From: Anaspis maculata
Lineage: Eukaryota > Arthropoda > Insecta > Coleoptera > Scraptiidae
Reading direction: 5' to 3'
Assembly: GCA_949128115.1 (NCBI GenBank)
Contig: OX421961.1
Span: forward strand, 102,071,863-102,135,862
Length of the DNA stretch: 64,000 nt
The stretch's first letter is position 1; every line of letters begins with the position of its first letter. The translations under genes and the position numbers were made by a program. The notes below the pieces were generated by a model. It searched no databases and was not told the DNA's origin. It saw nothing but the letters and a program-made list of their open reading frames with translations. Below, piece after piece: positions 52,801-64,000 of this stretch.

Positions 52801-55780
52801 GTCAAACAAAGTTTCAAAGTGTTGAATACAAAATGCTGACATGCTTTTGTTATTGAGTTACGTACTTTGTTTGCCAGAAACCATTGAAATAATTGTGACA
52901 TCACAGAAAAAAAACACGCTGCATATTATTATAATATGGTGTATTGGTGTGATAATACACAGGATATATTTCAAGATAAGTATGTGTACCGTGTGATCTA
53001 CATATATACCTACATAATTTGTAATCAAGGGTGGCTTTAAAATGACAATTCCCATCAAGTGACCGAATTGGCGAATGACCGAATTTATTGACACAGCCAA
53101 CTGATGCGATTGAAAATTTTGTTGATCGCACGATACCTGCCTAGGTATATTGATTTGTGTCTTTTGTTTAGTTGATTGTTGATTTTCTTTGATCCATGTT
53201 CAAATTCACGTCTGTGAAATCCAAAACTAGCGTCAGGCAGGTAGTTTTTCATTTTTAACTACCTTTGTTTAGGTAAATTATGGTGCTATTGTCGACAAAA
53301 TTGAATTTAAACCAAAAAATAACGCATAATAGCAAACCCAACGAGCAAGATTTAATCTCCATTTCATGGCATTTAAGGCGATTTCACGGATTTGTAAATT
53401 GGATACGCTAAATTTCAGAACCAGAACAATAAAAAAGCAACACCAAGAGATGATGAGTTTTTTGCCTACAGGTGCCAAATTGAATCACCACAACCCAAGC
53501 TGTTATAACTATACCTACCTATCCTATACTTAAAACAACCATCAAGTGAATCATATGACCGCAAACTTAGCAGATGAGTAACTGTGAGAAATTTCAGCTC
53601 TGGCTAGGAAATTTCTGACCTTTGTGCTTTTTTTTACAAAATTATAAAATCCAGAGAGGCCACTACTACTACAAGGTATTATACTAAACGGTTATAAATT
53701 ACCCGTTGTAGTGCAAAACTCTGTAATATATTAACATAATAATGTAGCTTTGACAAAGCCAAAGCCATTTATCACACACAGCTTCTGCACCTATATGGGA
53801 AAATTGCGATATAATTGGTCAAGTTTGATTTTTTTTTCAGCAAAATAAAAGAATACAACAGGACATCTAGATCATAAACTTATCGATTTTCTACTAATAA
53901 TTATTGCTTCAGTCAGTTTTAATTGCTTGATATGCCAATTAAATTTGAATTAACACGCCCTTTCCATGTCCCACAACAAGTGCATTATTAAAATGTTTTT
54001 GGAATTTTTAGGCTGTGCTATGGAGACTAGCATTAGTTAGCAGGGTAAATATAGGTCACCCTGGAAGAATTTGCTTATTGAACCTTCAGTTCAATAAGGG
54101 TTCAAGTTTTTAGAAAGCACAATTTATCCCATTATTATACGATATATAAGTATGCTTATACGATTGATGTTCCATACGAATGCCGGTTATTAATAGTAGG
54201 TATATGCACAATGGTTTGTTGGTATTCCATCCAAATAAATACTACATATGAAATAATTAAAGGTTAGTACACGGACGCGAGGGGCCCTCGGCTGTAGTTC
54301 CGCTTTTTTGTGAACAGTCGGAAGTACTGTGGTCTGAAGTTAATCGGGTGATGTTTTTCATTCATAATGAATAGGATGCGTTCTGAAACGTTAATTTCGC
54401 ATACTCGGGACCGGCAACTAAGACGCATGCATGCGACATGGAAATTCGAATAGGTTATTTATTTGTTACAAATGCGGGAAATCAGCTTGTTTAGGACAAC
54501 TTCACGGGTGGAATTTTGATAAGCAAAGTATAGCGCATCATAGATTGAATGGTTTCCCGCAAATCAAGGGCCGAATAGGAGAACATTTATCCGAAAACTA
54601 GCCCTGGGCTGTTATTATACTTGAGTCATGCATCGGGATTACCGGGTGATATGATTATACTACCAGCAACATGAAATAATAATTTACTTTTCATTATACC
54701 TAGTCCAATTTTCATTCAGAAAACGGGCCCTCATTTGCGAATATTTGCAGAAAAAATCGGTAGGTGTTGTTGACCTTTCCAGATTTGACGGTCAACAATT
54801 GAAATTGAGATGAATGAAACATCTCTTTTTTTTTGACGGATATTCGCATAATGAGAATTCGCCTTGATAAGTCTTATGGGAGCTTTAGAAACTAACTTTG
54901 CATAGGCATGAAACTCGGCATACGTCTTCTTCAGACATCACTGATATCACAACAATGAACATATCTAAAAGTCATGACATCGACACCTCTTCTATGTGCC
55001 CCTCTATCTACCTTGCAGGATCGAGCAGCGCACCTTTCATCTGGGAGAGATATTTTTATTCCCATCGTACAAGGGAATCTTTTGAACCTCTTACGAGTGT
55101 TGACAACATTTTTATAATATCCGTGTCCTCCTTTAGATAAATTTTTTTTTGGGAATATCATGAAAATCATTTTGAAATTTTGACAAAATCGCCCGTGTAA
55201 CGTTTGTTTTGTTGATCAGTTTATACCGCTTCTGCATTGCTTCTACATTCTAGCATATTAGGACTTCTTTCAGAAAAGCCTCGAAGGTCCTTGTCGTCCC
55301 GCTCTTGAAACCAAAGGCCAATTGGCCTTGGTGCGAATTTTCCGGCAAGCTCTTTATGCACGGCTCCTCCACCAAGCGAGTCCCCAGCGAGCTTCGTATC
55401 TTTCCACTGTCATTGAGTAAACTCTTCTGAACCACAATCAGAAAATCAATATTGATACATCACTAGCTATTTCCGATTTCCGTCAAACCTTGGATGGGTA
55501 TAGACAGCTCATGATACTCACATTCAATTCAGCTTCAAATTTAATTGAACTTGTTCGAATTAAAGGGAAGAGTGACTTCGATATCGAGTGGGATCTTTTT
55601 AGGTACTTCTTTCCTTTTTTGTGTCTCTTAAAATCTAAGATTTGAGTCCAGTGTATGTGTGGTTGTCTACCTATATGGGTCTCTTTCCAAAAGCTATGTC
55701 TCTTATGATCTTATCTATGTACTTTTGTTCTTTTAGGGCCATGGCTCTTTTTGCCCATTTGGAGATGGATTGGATGTGGC
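52801..55780. other. No confirmed gene, 3 kb
   Basis: AT-rich with no long ORF. ORFs of about 60-80 codons at 52858-53131, 54898-55170 and 55250-55435 lack known motifs. TAAT-rich words near 53915-53960 could be regulatory. Confidence 0.4.
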
Positions 55781-55789
55781 TTGCTTTTG

Positions 55790-55870
55790 TTGACGGCCCG
55801 CTAGTCGAGTGAACTGCGTGTTCGCTTGACAAGCTGAGCTCCCGGGTTCGATTCCTGAGCACATCAGGTC
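55790..55870 (+). repeat. tRNA-derived SINE-like unit
   Basis: A-box-like TAGTCGAGTGAAC at 55803 and a perfect B box GGTTCGATTCC at 55845-55855, in tRNA spacing. The stems do not form a normal cloverleaf. Confidence 0.6.
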
Positions 55871-57550
55871 TGGGTGTTGTGCTGTGTAAACGAATTTTTC
55901 ACTTGTACTTCAATTTAAATAAAAATGCAGTAACTCCTATGGTGTTTAATGCCGATAAGAAGACAAAAAAACAAACTTTAAAAAACTTTAAAAGATGTGG
56001 CTTACTTTTATTGGGACTTATCTGACCTGTTTTTACCCTAAATCGCCCACAACGTTTAGAAAGATTCCGCGGTTGCGAGTGTCCCAGTACGCGATATCTC
56101 AGTAGTAAACCCAATCTTACCTTTGTTAATTACCATCAGTACGCGAGAGAACGACGTGTTCAGAATAAACAAAGCTCAGTTAACCGACTATACAGCATGT
56201 TTGCCGATGAGCTAACGCAGTTAGGCTTAGAAACAATTATTATTACTTTACCACTAATATTGATCGCCACCTAGACTGCAACTACTTCTAACCCTATCAA
56301 CTACTCATTTTACAAATGCCCTATCTCAACGGTCGCGTCCTCGAGTATACCTGGATCATCTTCGAGTAAGAGTTTTTTTCATTCCACATGCGGGATTGTA
56401 TACATCATCCATAAACTTCAGTTGTAGGTATGCTGTAACAGAAATATCAGTTCCGGAGAGAGGGGAGTTTATCCCGAACCAATTTATTATCAACAGGTGT
56501 GATTCCATCAAAGGTTCCAAACCCTTCTTTGAACAAGCGTGATTTCATTTTAATTTCAATATTAGATTTTTGACGATGCTCAAAATTCAACACGCTCTGA
56601 ATAACTTGGAAATTTATTAACGTAGAGGAGGCTCAATCCTTAGTTTCTAGATCTGACCCACCATGGCTGGCTTTCCGTTTACCGGTATTACAACGCAATC
56701 GTTAAAAGGGTCCAAGGGTACGAATACATTTTCTGTAAAAGATACTCAACAAGAGGGCAAGGCGGAAACTGTAACGCATTGGTCGAACAGATACCATAGC
56801 ACGCATATTTGCAAGTTCTGAACCAACGAGCAAGAACCCCATCGAACATTTTCAACAACAAAGCTCAATCGTAAGCACCACTAGGTCTCACGCTTCGTTC
56901 GTCGGAGTCACAGCAATCTCCCAGAAGGCACTCTCCGAGGTCTCATCTCTACCAGTTTTAGCTCAGCTTGCCGAGAAGAATCAAAACTCACCATCGTCGA
57001 CTTCTCGACTTACACTCAGTTCTCTGAAGAGGGACAAAACTCAGCAACAATGGATCTCAACTCTCTCCCCAAAGAGGATCGACACTCAGCATTGACAGCC
57101 CTTAACTCAGCACCCCGAGAGGGATCGAGAGGCAGCGCTGACGTCGTAAGTCCAGAGTTCAAGATGGTGGTCAAACAATGGCATATAATATTATTCTACT
57201 CAATAGGAGAGCGGAATAAAAATTTATTTCGATATAAATATTTGAGAGAGCTTGGTGCAACCGAGGGAAGTAAAACAAACAAAAGGGTAAAGAATAAAAC
57301 AAATTGAAACGTCCATCTTCAGGTGTATTTCAGGCGGGGATACCTACCTTTACCTACCCATTACCCTCCTTATTATCATTCCCACATACATAAAGCACTT
57401 ATGCACTTATACCAATCAGTTAGAAGTTCCCATGATGATTAAAACCTCTATCCGGTTCGGTATATTTTATCTTTATAAATTTAAAGCGCCGATCGTATAC
57501 CATAAGTAATGACCCGGACCATCCAGCATCGCATTTTTCTTCCATTAATT
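55871..57550. other. No confirmed gene
   Basis: 56930-57130 is GC-richer with recurring GAGAGGGATC/ACTCAGCA words and an 85-codon ORF that looks repeat-derived. Nothing else recognised. Confidence 0.4.
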
Positions 57551-58340
57551 TATTGTAACGGCCCGAAGAAATTCCATAAAATTAAATTAGCGCCCAATTG
57601 GAGCGGATTTTTATGCAAATCTCTCAAAGGCATTTTTCTTATTCCTGCTGACATAAATTTTATACCTCACTTATTTAATTATTTATAGACCAAGTTTCAG
57701 TTTCTTTGACCTCACCAACTATAAGGTGTATAAAATTTTCGATTGACATCGAATCTAAACAGCGCGTTTCTCAGTTCTATCAGACATCTGATCAACATAA
57801 TTCACAATGCTAACCCGTCTAAGAGTCTATCGAAACGCCAGCAGCAGTCCAAACTAGTTATTATTATGGTTCGTTGTCTGATCCAGCGTCGAAGTCTCTC
57901 GCGCTTTTATAGAATATCATCGCGAAGACTTGGGATGATGGGGTACAAAACACAGAGAATTCAAAGAATTGATGAAATATGCATAGGTATACAGAAAAGC
58001 TGAAAGCTAATTTTCAATTGAAATTGATTGGAAAACAAACGGCGGCCAATGAAAGATCGGAATAGGAAATAAACTGGAATTCTGCTTGTTACATAAAAAT
58101 TAAATAGCGATGAGGAATAAGTGCCGCATAAATATTAGTTTCGATATGTTTTATGTACTTGTCACGGTGTAATAAACATGTTTTCTCTCCCGGGTGTATA
58201 TGAAATCCAGTGTGCATTTAGCATATGAATGCTCAATAATAATTACGATGTATTATGAATGGCACTGATGCCCACCAGCCTCTCTGGGTATAATAAAAAT
58301 TCTTTGATGTTATCTGTGGCGATAATTATCCTTATTTAGT
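57551..58340. promoter_or_regulatory. Possible regulatory region with octamer and TAAT words
   Basis: A perfect octamer ATGCAAAT (57613-57620) and a related CATATGAATGCTCAATAAT stretch lie among AT-rich words (CATTAATTT, AAATTAAATTAG, AATAATAATTACG). Octamers are the known sites of POU proteins. No repeat partner is seen in the window. Whether it is conserved is unknown. Confidence 0.25.
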
Positions 58341-59795
58341 GATACATTGTATAATTTATGTCAAAATATATATTGATCGTGTCGCATAATCTCAAATATG
58401 TATTATCGATTGACAGATTTAAGACGTGCTAAAATTTTCAACTTCTACAGTGCCTTTCAGAAGAATCATAAGAATTATACCTAGCTACTATGGGTAGATA
58501 TATCTAATCTACTCTACTACTGGATATACGAATTCTTTTTTCTTTCAATTACTACACCAAAAATTGTCAGAAATTGACAATAATGTGTATATACTGACAC
58601 TGACATGTACTCAAGAAATCTGGTCAAATTTGTGTTCGAAATAGAAATAATTCCTACCTTATTTCAGCTGATTTAAGAAAGAACCATAATAATTGTCAGT
58701 GTCGATAACCCAGGCAAGAGGCAAATAGCAATCAGAATCGTACATTCTGTTGTTCGAGCTGTTCATATTTCAAACTGCTATAAAATCTCTTTCCGAATAT
58801 CAAAAATACAGGGTGTTTCAAAGTTAAATAGCATCTTCCGAGGAAATGATAGAAAAATGAAAAATAAGTGATGAACTTCCTCGGAAATATCAGAGACGAA
58901 TAATAACGGAGATATAGGCTTTCAAAAGTGAATTTTAACAACTAATTTTTCTTCATAACTTTTGATGTTCTCAATCGATTTTGTTCAGTTTTGAAACAAT
59001 TCTAAAATGAGTCTCTATCGCGAACAATAATAACGCGTTATCCATCTCAATATTTCTTCAGGGGTGTAGATAAGTAATTGTAAGTGCCCCCCTGTTCCCC
59101 TTTTATTCATTGCACAAATTGTTCATATCTTTCAACTTTACGTTCAATTTAGGAAAAAAGTAAGACTTTGCAAAGTTTTGGTTGAAGAATCTCTTCTCTT
59201 TAGGAGATATCTGGGGTGGAAACTTTAGAAACCTTTCAAAAAAGCAAAATTTCATCACTTGAGAATTCAAATTTGAAGGGGATTCAGATTTGTTAAACCC
59301 ATCCAAGTTTGAAGAAGTTTTATCGGCCAACGGATGAGATGTTTTTTCAAAATTGAATTTCATATAGTCTGTGATTTGATGTTTTTTGAGGTGTTTTTCA
59401 GACCTTCAATTCAAATATCTCGAAAACGAAGCATCTAATCAAAATTAGTTATTTTTTTCCAAGTTGAACTGAGAACTCAAAAATGTAAGTATAAGGGGGT
59501 TACCAAATAGGAGGAAAGAGGCACCCCCTATTATTTGCGCCTCTGAAAAATTTTGATAAACGCACGTTATCATTAATCGATAGAAATTTATTTTACTTAG
59601 CTTCGATTCAAATTTGAACAAAAATCGGTTGAGACATTCAAAATTTTTGACCAAAAATTGATTTTGAAGTTCAACTTTGAAAGCCTGTATTTTCGTAATT
59701 ATTCGTTTCTGATTCAAATTTGTCTACAAAAGATGCGATTTCAATTTTGAACGGTTAGTACATGCCGAAGTACTAGTAGAGCGCATAGAGAAAAC
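58341..59795. other. No gene seen
   Basis: AT-rich; minus-strand ORFs of 69-90 codons without known motifs. ACAGGGTGTTTCAAAGTT at about 58809 resembles a MITE end but has no found partner. Confidence 0.4.
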
Positions 59796-59802
59796 CACCT
59801 CC

Positions 59803-59872
59803 CCCGGCGGGACTTGAACTCCGTACTGGGTTTGAAGACAGACAGACGGAGCCCACTGAGCTACCGCCGGGA
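59803..59872 (-). pseudogene. tRNA-like sequence (tRNA pseudogene or SINE head)
   Basis: On the minus strand CCCGGCG and CGCCGGG can form a 7 bp acceptor stem. TAGCTCAGTGGG is a perfect A box and AGTTCAAGTCC a good B box. The T stem is too short and the anticodon arm does not pair (GTCTGTCTGTCTTC), so it is not a functional tRNA and no anticodon can be given. Confidence 0.55.
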
Positions 59873-60402
59873 TATTAACTGTTCGTTACCGCCATCAGCA
59901 GTACAGCAGTTCATTTTAAGTACATACAGGTCCATGTCTATACCTTATTACGGACGGACGGCGAATGTTGTTGAAACAGCGATTTTCATCGTGAAAATGT
60001 TCTATAGATATGATAAATTCATAATTTAGCTTTGCACACGCCTCTTGAATTTGTTGCATTTCCATAACATCAACCCTTATCAATCGTTACTCACGTACGT
60101 GAAGAGAAATGTCAGACTTGATTACTCACCATTACATAATCGCTTGATGGCATAGTAATAAAGTGCGATATCTTGCAAGAACCTGGCCAAAAATAGAATC
60201 CCCCGGTTTGGAGCGGAGACTCCTAAAAGTGAACGAACTTTTCGTGAGGAATGCGCCAATCCTATTACTTTTTTTTTCTCAATGAATCCTTTCGAAAATC
60301 CAAACATAGCTATGATAGGCAACAGGCATACTTAGAAGTACAAGTCCAGGCTGGTAACTGTTCACTCGCGAAATGATCGATATACTTGCGTATTACTCAG
60401 AG

Positions 60403-60634
60403 CCAGTTCCACCAGCGAATTAAATCATTGTTAACTAATTGAGATATTTTTCTCCGGTGAATATTGGCTCCGTGACCACAGAAAGCACAAGTTTCACGAA
60501 AGGTTATGGAAACATGTTTGGACCACAACAGCTTGTATGCATTTTCCGTGATCATTCAACCAGCACTGACCTAGAATCCATCAGAGAAAATGTCTCAATT
60601 AGCTAACAATAATTAAATTCGCTGGTGGAACTGG
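60403..60634. mobile_element. MITE, 232 bp, CCAGTTCCACCAGCGAATT ends
   Basis: CCAGTTCCACCAGCGAATTA, then AACTAATTGAGA, at the left pair with TCTCAATTAG and AATTCGCTGGTGGAACTGG at the right. Confidence 0.75.
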
Positions 60635-61132
60635 ATGTTAGTTACACATTTTTTATGAATTATCAATGCTTTTCTCCTAATCGGATTTTTGCTGTCACAG
60701 GAGTCTATGTTTGTTTTATTTAATTATATTTATCAATATCATGCGTAGCGAAAAGTGGTCATTTTGAACAACACACACCACAGGCAGGTGCGCAATCACC
60801 CCGTCAGGGAGCTGTCACCCAATTCAATAATATTCCTCTTCAACAATAATTTTGAAAAGGAGTTACTGCCTTTATACACACATAATGTTTAATACATAAT
60901 TTAATATATTAAAATTTTGAATACTATAGGAAAATACTTCATTAAACGCCGCTGATGAATTCTTTGAGACCGAAAATACATAATTTTTTTTTAATAATTC
61001 CGTATTGTTGGATTTTTTTATAGGATTTAGCAAAAATTGTTTTTTAATACAAACTTTGACACCCTGAATCGTTCTCAGGGGGCAAGGGCATACCTATACG
61101 TACGTTCTATCATGAAGAAAGATCAAACAGAA

Positions 61133-61725
61133 GTCCGAAGTGACAGCCGTCAGACTTTGTTATTTGTATCGAATTTATTCAGTTGCCATTGACAGTGGGA
61201 TTAAGATAAGTGAATATTATCCTTATACATAGCTTTGATAATCAAGGGCGCTGTTACAATAATCGACAGTAATGTCACAAGTGCCTAGATTTTCACGATA
61301 ATTTTGGCTTAGCGATCGCGAGTGCTGGTTGTAGCGATGAATGCCCGACTCCGTAGAAGAAGGACATTTATCTAGGGACAACCAAAGGCGTTGTTATAAT
61401 AATCAACAGTAATGTCACAAGTATTCAGATTTTCACGATAATTTTGGCTTAGCGATCGCGAGTTCTGGCTGTAGCGATAAATGCTCGACTCCGTAAGAGA
61501 AGGACATTTATCTAGGGACAACCAGCCTGAGGGAAACGCTTGGTCAAAATTATCTGGAAAAATCTCGAGCACGAGTGATATTTTACTGATTATTCCATAA
61601 AAAATGTCCGAAGTGACAGCCGTCAGATTTTGTTGTTTGTACCTATCCATTTGCCCTTGACAGTGGAAAATAGATAAGTGATTATCATCCTCGTAGGTCT
61701 TGAAATCAAGGACGTTGTATGTAAC
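61133..61725 (+). repeat. Nested direct duplications
   Basis: Two 140 bp tandem units (61244-61383 and 61384-61523) share GTAATGTCACAAGT, GGCTTAGCGATCGCGAGT and GGACATTTATCTAGGGACAA. Outside them TCCGAAGTGACAGCCGTCAG at 61133 recurs at 61607 with about 110 bp of following sequence, a second duplication about 474 bp apart. Confidence 0.75.
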
Positions 61726-62120
61726 TGATAATCAATCATAATTTTAGCTTTTGACATCCAATGTGATAGTGTGGAGTTTGAAAGTTTGAAACAGAAATTA
61801 ATTAACAATTTATTACCATCGTAACCAAGAGATTATTGCCATATAGTGCATTTTTCCGACTACGTCACTGGGATGATAAATTCAATTCTTTCATACATTT
61901 TTTCTGCTTAATTATTATGAAAACCATAAATTAAAATATCCAAAAAGTGCTATTCTATTCGTAAATTGTTAGCTAGCAGAATTACTAATAATGAGCATGA
62001 TCCTGTGGTGACAACTAGAGAGCCTGTGACAACCAATCAGAAGGCCCTCTGTCGTGGCAATTGGCAACTACTGAACTTCGTCAAAGTGATCTGGTTCTTA
62101 CAAAACTTTTATTCATGTTA

Positions 62121-62249
62121 TATACAGTATGTTCATTAAAAAATTCAATAACGGGAGGCCGTAGACGGATGACAACCTGGCCGTTTTCGGATCGAATGGC
62201 CTGCGTCACAGCCTCCCTTTATTGAAGTTTTCAATGAACATACGGTATA
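62121..62249. mobile_element. MITE, 129 bp, TATAC(A/C)GTATGTTCATT ends
   Basis: TATACAGTATGTTCATTAAA and ATAACGGGAGGC at the left pair with GCCTCCCTTTAT and TTTCAATGAACATACGGTATA at the right. Confidence 0.75.
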
Positions 62250-63380
62250 ACCTGCTCAGTGGAACACTCCACCCCTGAACATCAACTTGAGAACACAGTT
62301 CATATCGTAGACTAGGCTAGGCCCGAAAATTATTCTAGAAAAGCCCCGACTCAGACAATCATAAGCACAAAACATATCCCAAGGACCGTTCGTTCGCAGG
62401 ATCAGTACCCATGCACTCTTGGTTGGCGAGCGCGCATACACCAGGTATTCACCACCACAGAAGCCCTCCTAATAAAGCTTTTAACCTACACTAGCGAATT
62501 TTGAAGATCATTATAATTCCATTTCCTCATCAGGACTCTAAACAAAATATCCAAGCAGAAAAGTTTCCCTTGAAAGTTGTATGGGAGTTCTTTGAGAAGT
62601 TGATTTTTGAAGAAAACTAGACAATAAAGACCTTCAGAATCTTCAGTTTTCAGTTAAAAATCTCGAATAAAAATTTCCAAAACTTCAGAGACTTGGATGT
62701 TACTCGAAACACGATGAATCTTAATGATTGGATCTTCGGCGACACATCTAAAACTTAGAACCTTAGACAATTTTCGAAAGACCCATCACAAGCAAAGAAT
62801 TTTCCACAATAGATACAATAAACATACCTGGGTATATCGTATCAATTTGCGATTTTTCAGCCAGATTCATTCGCGTGCATCAAGAAGATTGCTATTACTC
62901 TTCTAACATTTCAACGAAGCTGGAACATGTCACTTCCGCGATATCGATTCCGATTACCGTCATCATACCCATATGGTTGCCCCAATAATAATATTAATAT
63001 TAATAATGATGCGCGATCGGAGACTCCGGTTAATACAGTGTAGAACTTGTAATTATCACCTACATTATTTATGGCACAAAGCGGTATCGAGGTGGGGCTG
63101 AGGCCCGCCGGATTGGTCGCGCTCTCAGGTAAGTTAAGCAGGTGATACAGACACCAGGACTGTATTATACCACGGACGCGGCATCTCACTGACCAAGTAT
63201 CGGTCCATCCGCATCTTTGGCCGCACGCGATCATCCGAATGACCCTCTAGTAGAGCGCGAAAGAAATTTCGAAAAAAACAATTGCACAAAAAGGAAAAAC
63301 AGAAGAATATAAAATACTGGAGAAAAAGTAAATGTTTGAGGTGTTGTCATAACTTTGTTAATGACAAGGCAAACAATGGT
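62250..63380. other. No confirmed gene
   Basis: A 107-codon minus-strand ORF at 62911-63234 has no known motif. Nothing else recognised. Confidence 0.4.
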
Positions 63381-63664
63381 ATGGTTTATTGCACATCAAA
63401 TAGAGCATGGCACGGTATCATCGCCGTCGGAATACCATCATCAGAAATTTTCGTCAGATAGTGACGGTGTGTGCGAGTAGTAGTGACAGTTTGTGAGGAT
63501 TGATTTTTTTTTTGAGAAGAATTTGTGGGGCGTTTTTGGAATACACCTACAGAAAAAAAAAAGGAAGAAAGTGAAAGGACTAAAGGATGGTGATGTGTGG
63601 CAGTGATGTGTTGTGGAGGACGTCTTGGTGACCACCTAAATGAATTTGCTGAGGACTCAGCAGC

Positions 63665-63738
63665 ATGCACCCTAGCGGTTTCAGTTGGAGGATCCTCGCA
63701 CTTCTTGTGCACGTCGTGGTGTCCACGCAAATCGCCAG
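63665..63738 (+). CDS. Possible signal-peptide-encoding first exon (partial gene)
   Basis: An ATG at 63665 opens a 24-codon frame with a short polar start, then RILALLVHVVVS, then TQIA before a CCAG|GTTTGG donor-like site, phase 2. This is the layout of a cleavable secretion signal on its own exon, common in large neuronal adhesion and receptor genes with long first introns. Upstream 63400-63660 is purine- and GT-rich and could be 5' UTR; it has other ATGs. The rest of the gene would be outside the window, so the product cannot be named. A chance ORF is quite possible. Confidence 0.3.
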
Positions 63739-64000
63739 GTTTGGATTTAATACCTATTTAAAACACGGAAAATTTAATTTTTCACGCACGTAGCTAGTAC
63801 AAGCTACAAATTTGGTTAGTTAAATAATTTATTATTATTATTGTAAGATATGTACTAACCAAATATTTTTTTTTAATATTTTCATTTATAAAAGGAGCAT
63901 CAAAGTCGAATTACCGAACTGACTTTACGTATACCTACCTGCAGACTTAAATTTGAATATACGTAGCTACCTACTTTACTCTGGATAATTTGAAGAATTT

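Noticed and set aside
57050..57307. 85-codon ORF in a GC-richer patch
   Set aside because: The patch has internal short repeats (GAGAGGGATC, ACTCAGCA) and no domain or splice support.
59803..59872. Functional tRNA gene
   Set aside because: The T stem is too short and the anticodon stem does not pair, despite good A and B boxes.

Overview
This window looks like animal nuclear DNA, most likely from an insect. It is AT-rich and gene-poor. It has spliced genes with a conserved animal proteasome subunit, many non-LTR (LINE) retrotransposon remnants, tRNA-derived SINE-like units, and a dense population of palindromic (foldback/MITE) elements. The recurrent taggtaggtacctacc low-complexity words and the LINE tails are familiar from several insect groups (Hemiptera and Lepidoptera among them). 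The order cannot be fixed from sequence reading alone. There are no operons, bacterial genes or CRISPR arrays.

Two conserved protein-coding genes are complete. PSMA5 (proteasome subunit alpha 5) lies on the minus strand at 28327-29107 as two coding exons, joined by a 52 bp intron into a 242-residue protein. An ataxin-10 homologue lies on the plus strand at 38422-44884 as four coding exons and 453 residues. Its first intron is also 52 bp, and its last, 4.5 kb long, is filled with repeats. A possible signal-peptide-encoding first exon of a third gene sits at the right edge (63665-63738). The 15-19 kb of non-coding DNA before it contains AT-rich clusters of homeodomain and octamer type that may be regulatory.

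The structural centrepiece is 30150-38041. It is a roughly 2 kb foldback element (two arms of about 0.87 kb around a short loop) whose left arm is split by a full-length 5.9 kb LINE. The LINE has a 5' UTR, ORF1 with a CCHC knuckle, ORF2 with endonuclease, reverse transcriptase and RNase H, a structured 3' UTR and an A-rich tail. It is bounded by the 10 bp duplication AATAAATCAG. Both ORFs are open and all catalytic residues I can check are present, so it is a recent and possibly active insertion. Its 3' UTR can fold into a 108-nt cloverleaf-like structure closed by a 14 bp stem.

Layout: 1-28 kb holds only repeats, including a dispersed repeat at the left edge, a non-autonomous hAT element with an exact 8 bp target duplication and another element nested in it, numerous MITEs, truncated LINE 3' ends, a 1.5 kb palindrome and two abutting TTAA-flanked palindromes. 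PSMA5 is at 28-29 kb, the foldback/LINE nest at 30-38 kb and ATXN10 at 38-45 kb. From 46 to 63 kb there are more MITEs (one a near-identical partner of a copy 36 kb away), inverted LTR-like arms, tandem duplications and tRNA-like units. The two genes have unrelated housekeeping roles; nothing suggests they work together. Stretches with no recognisable feature are listed as such.
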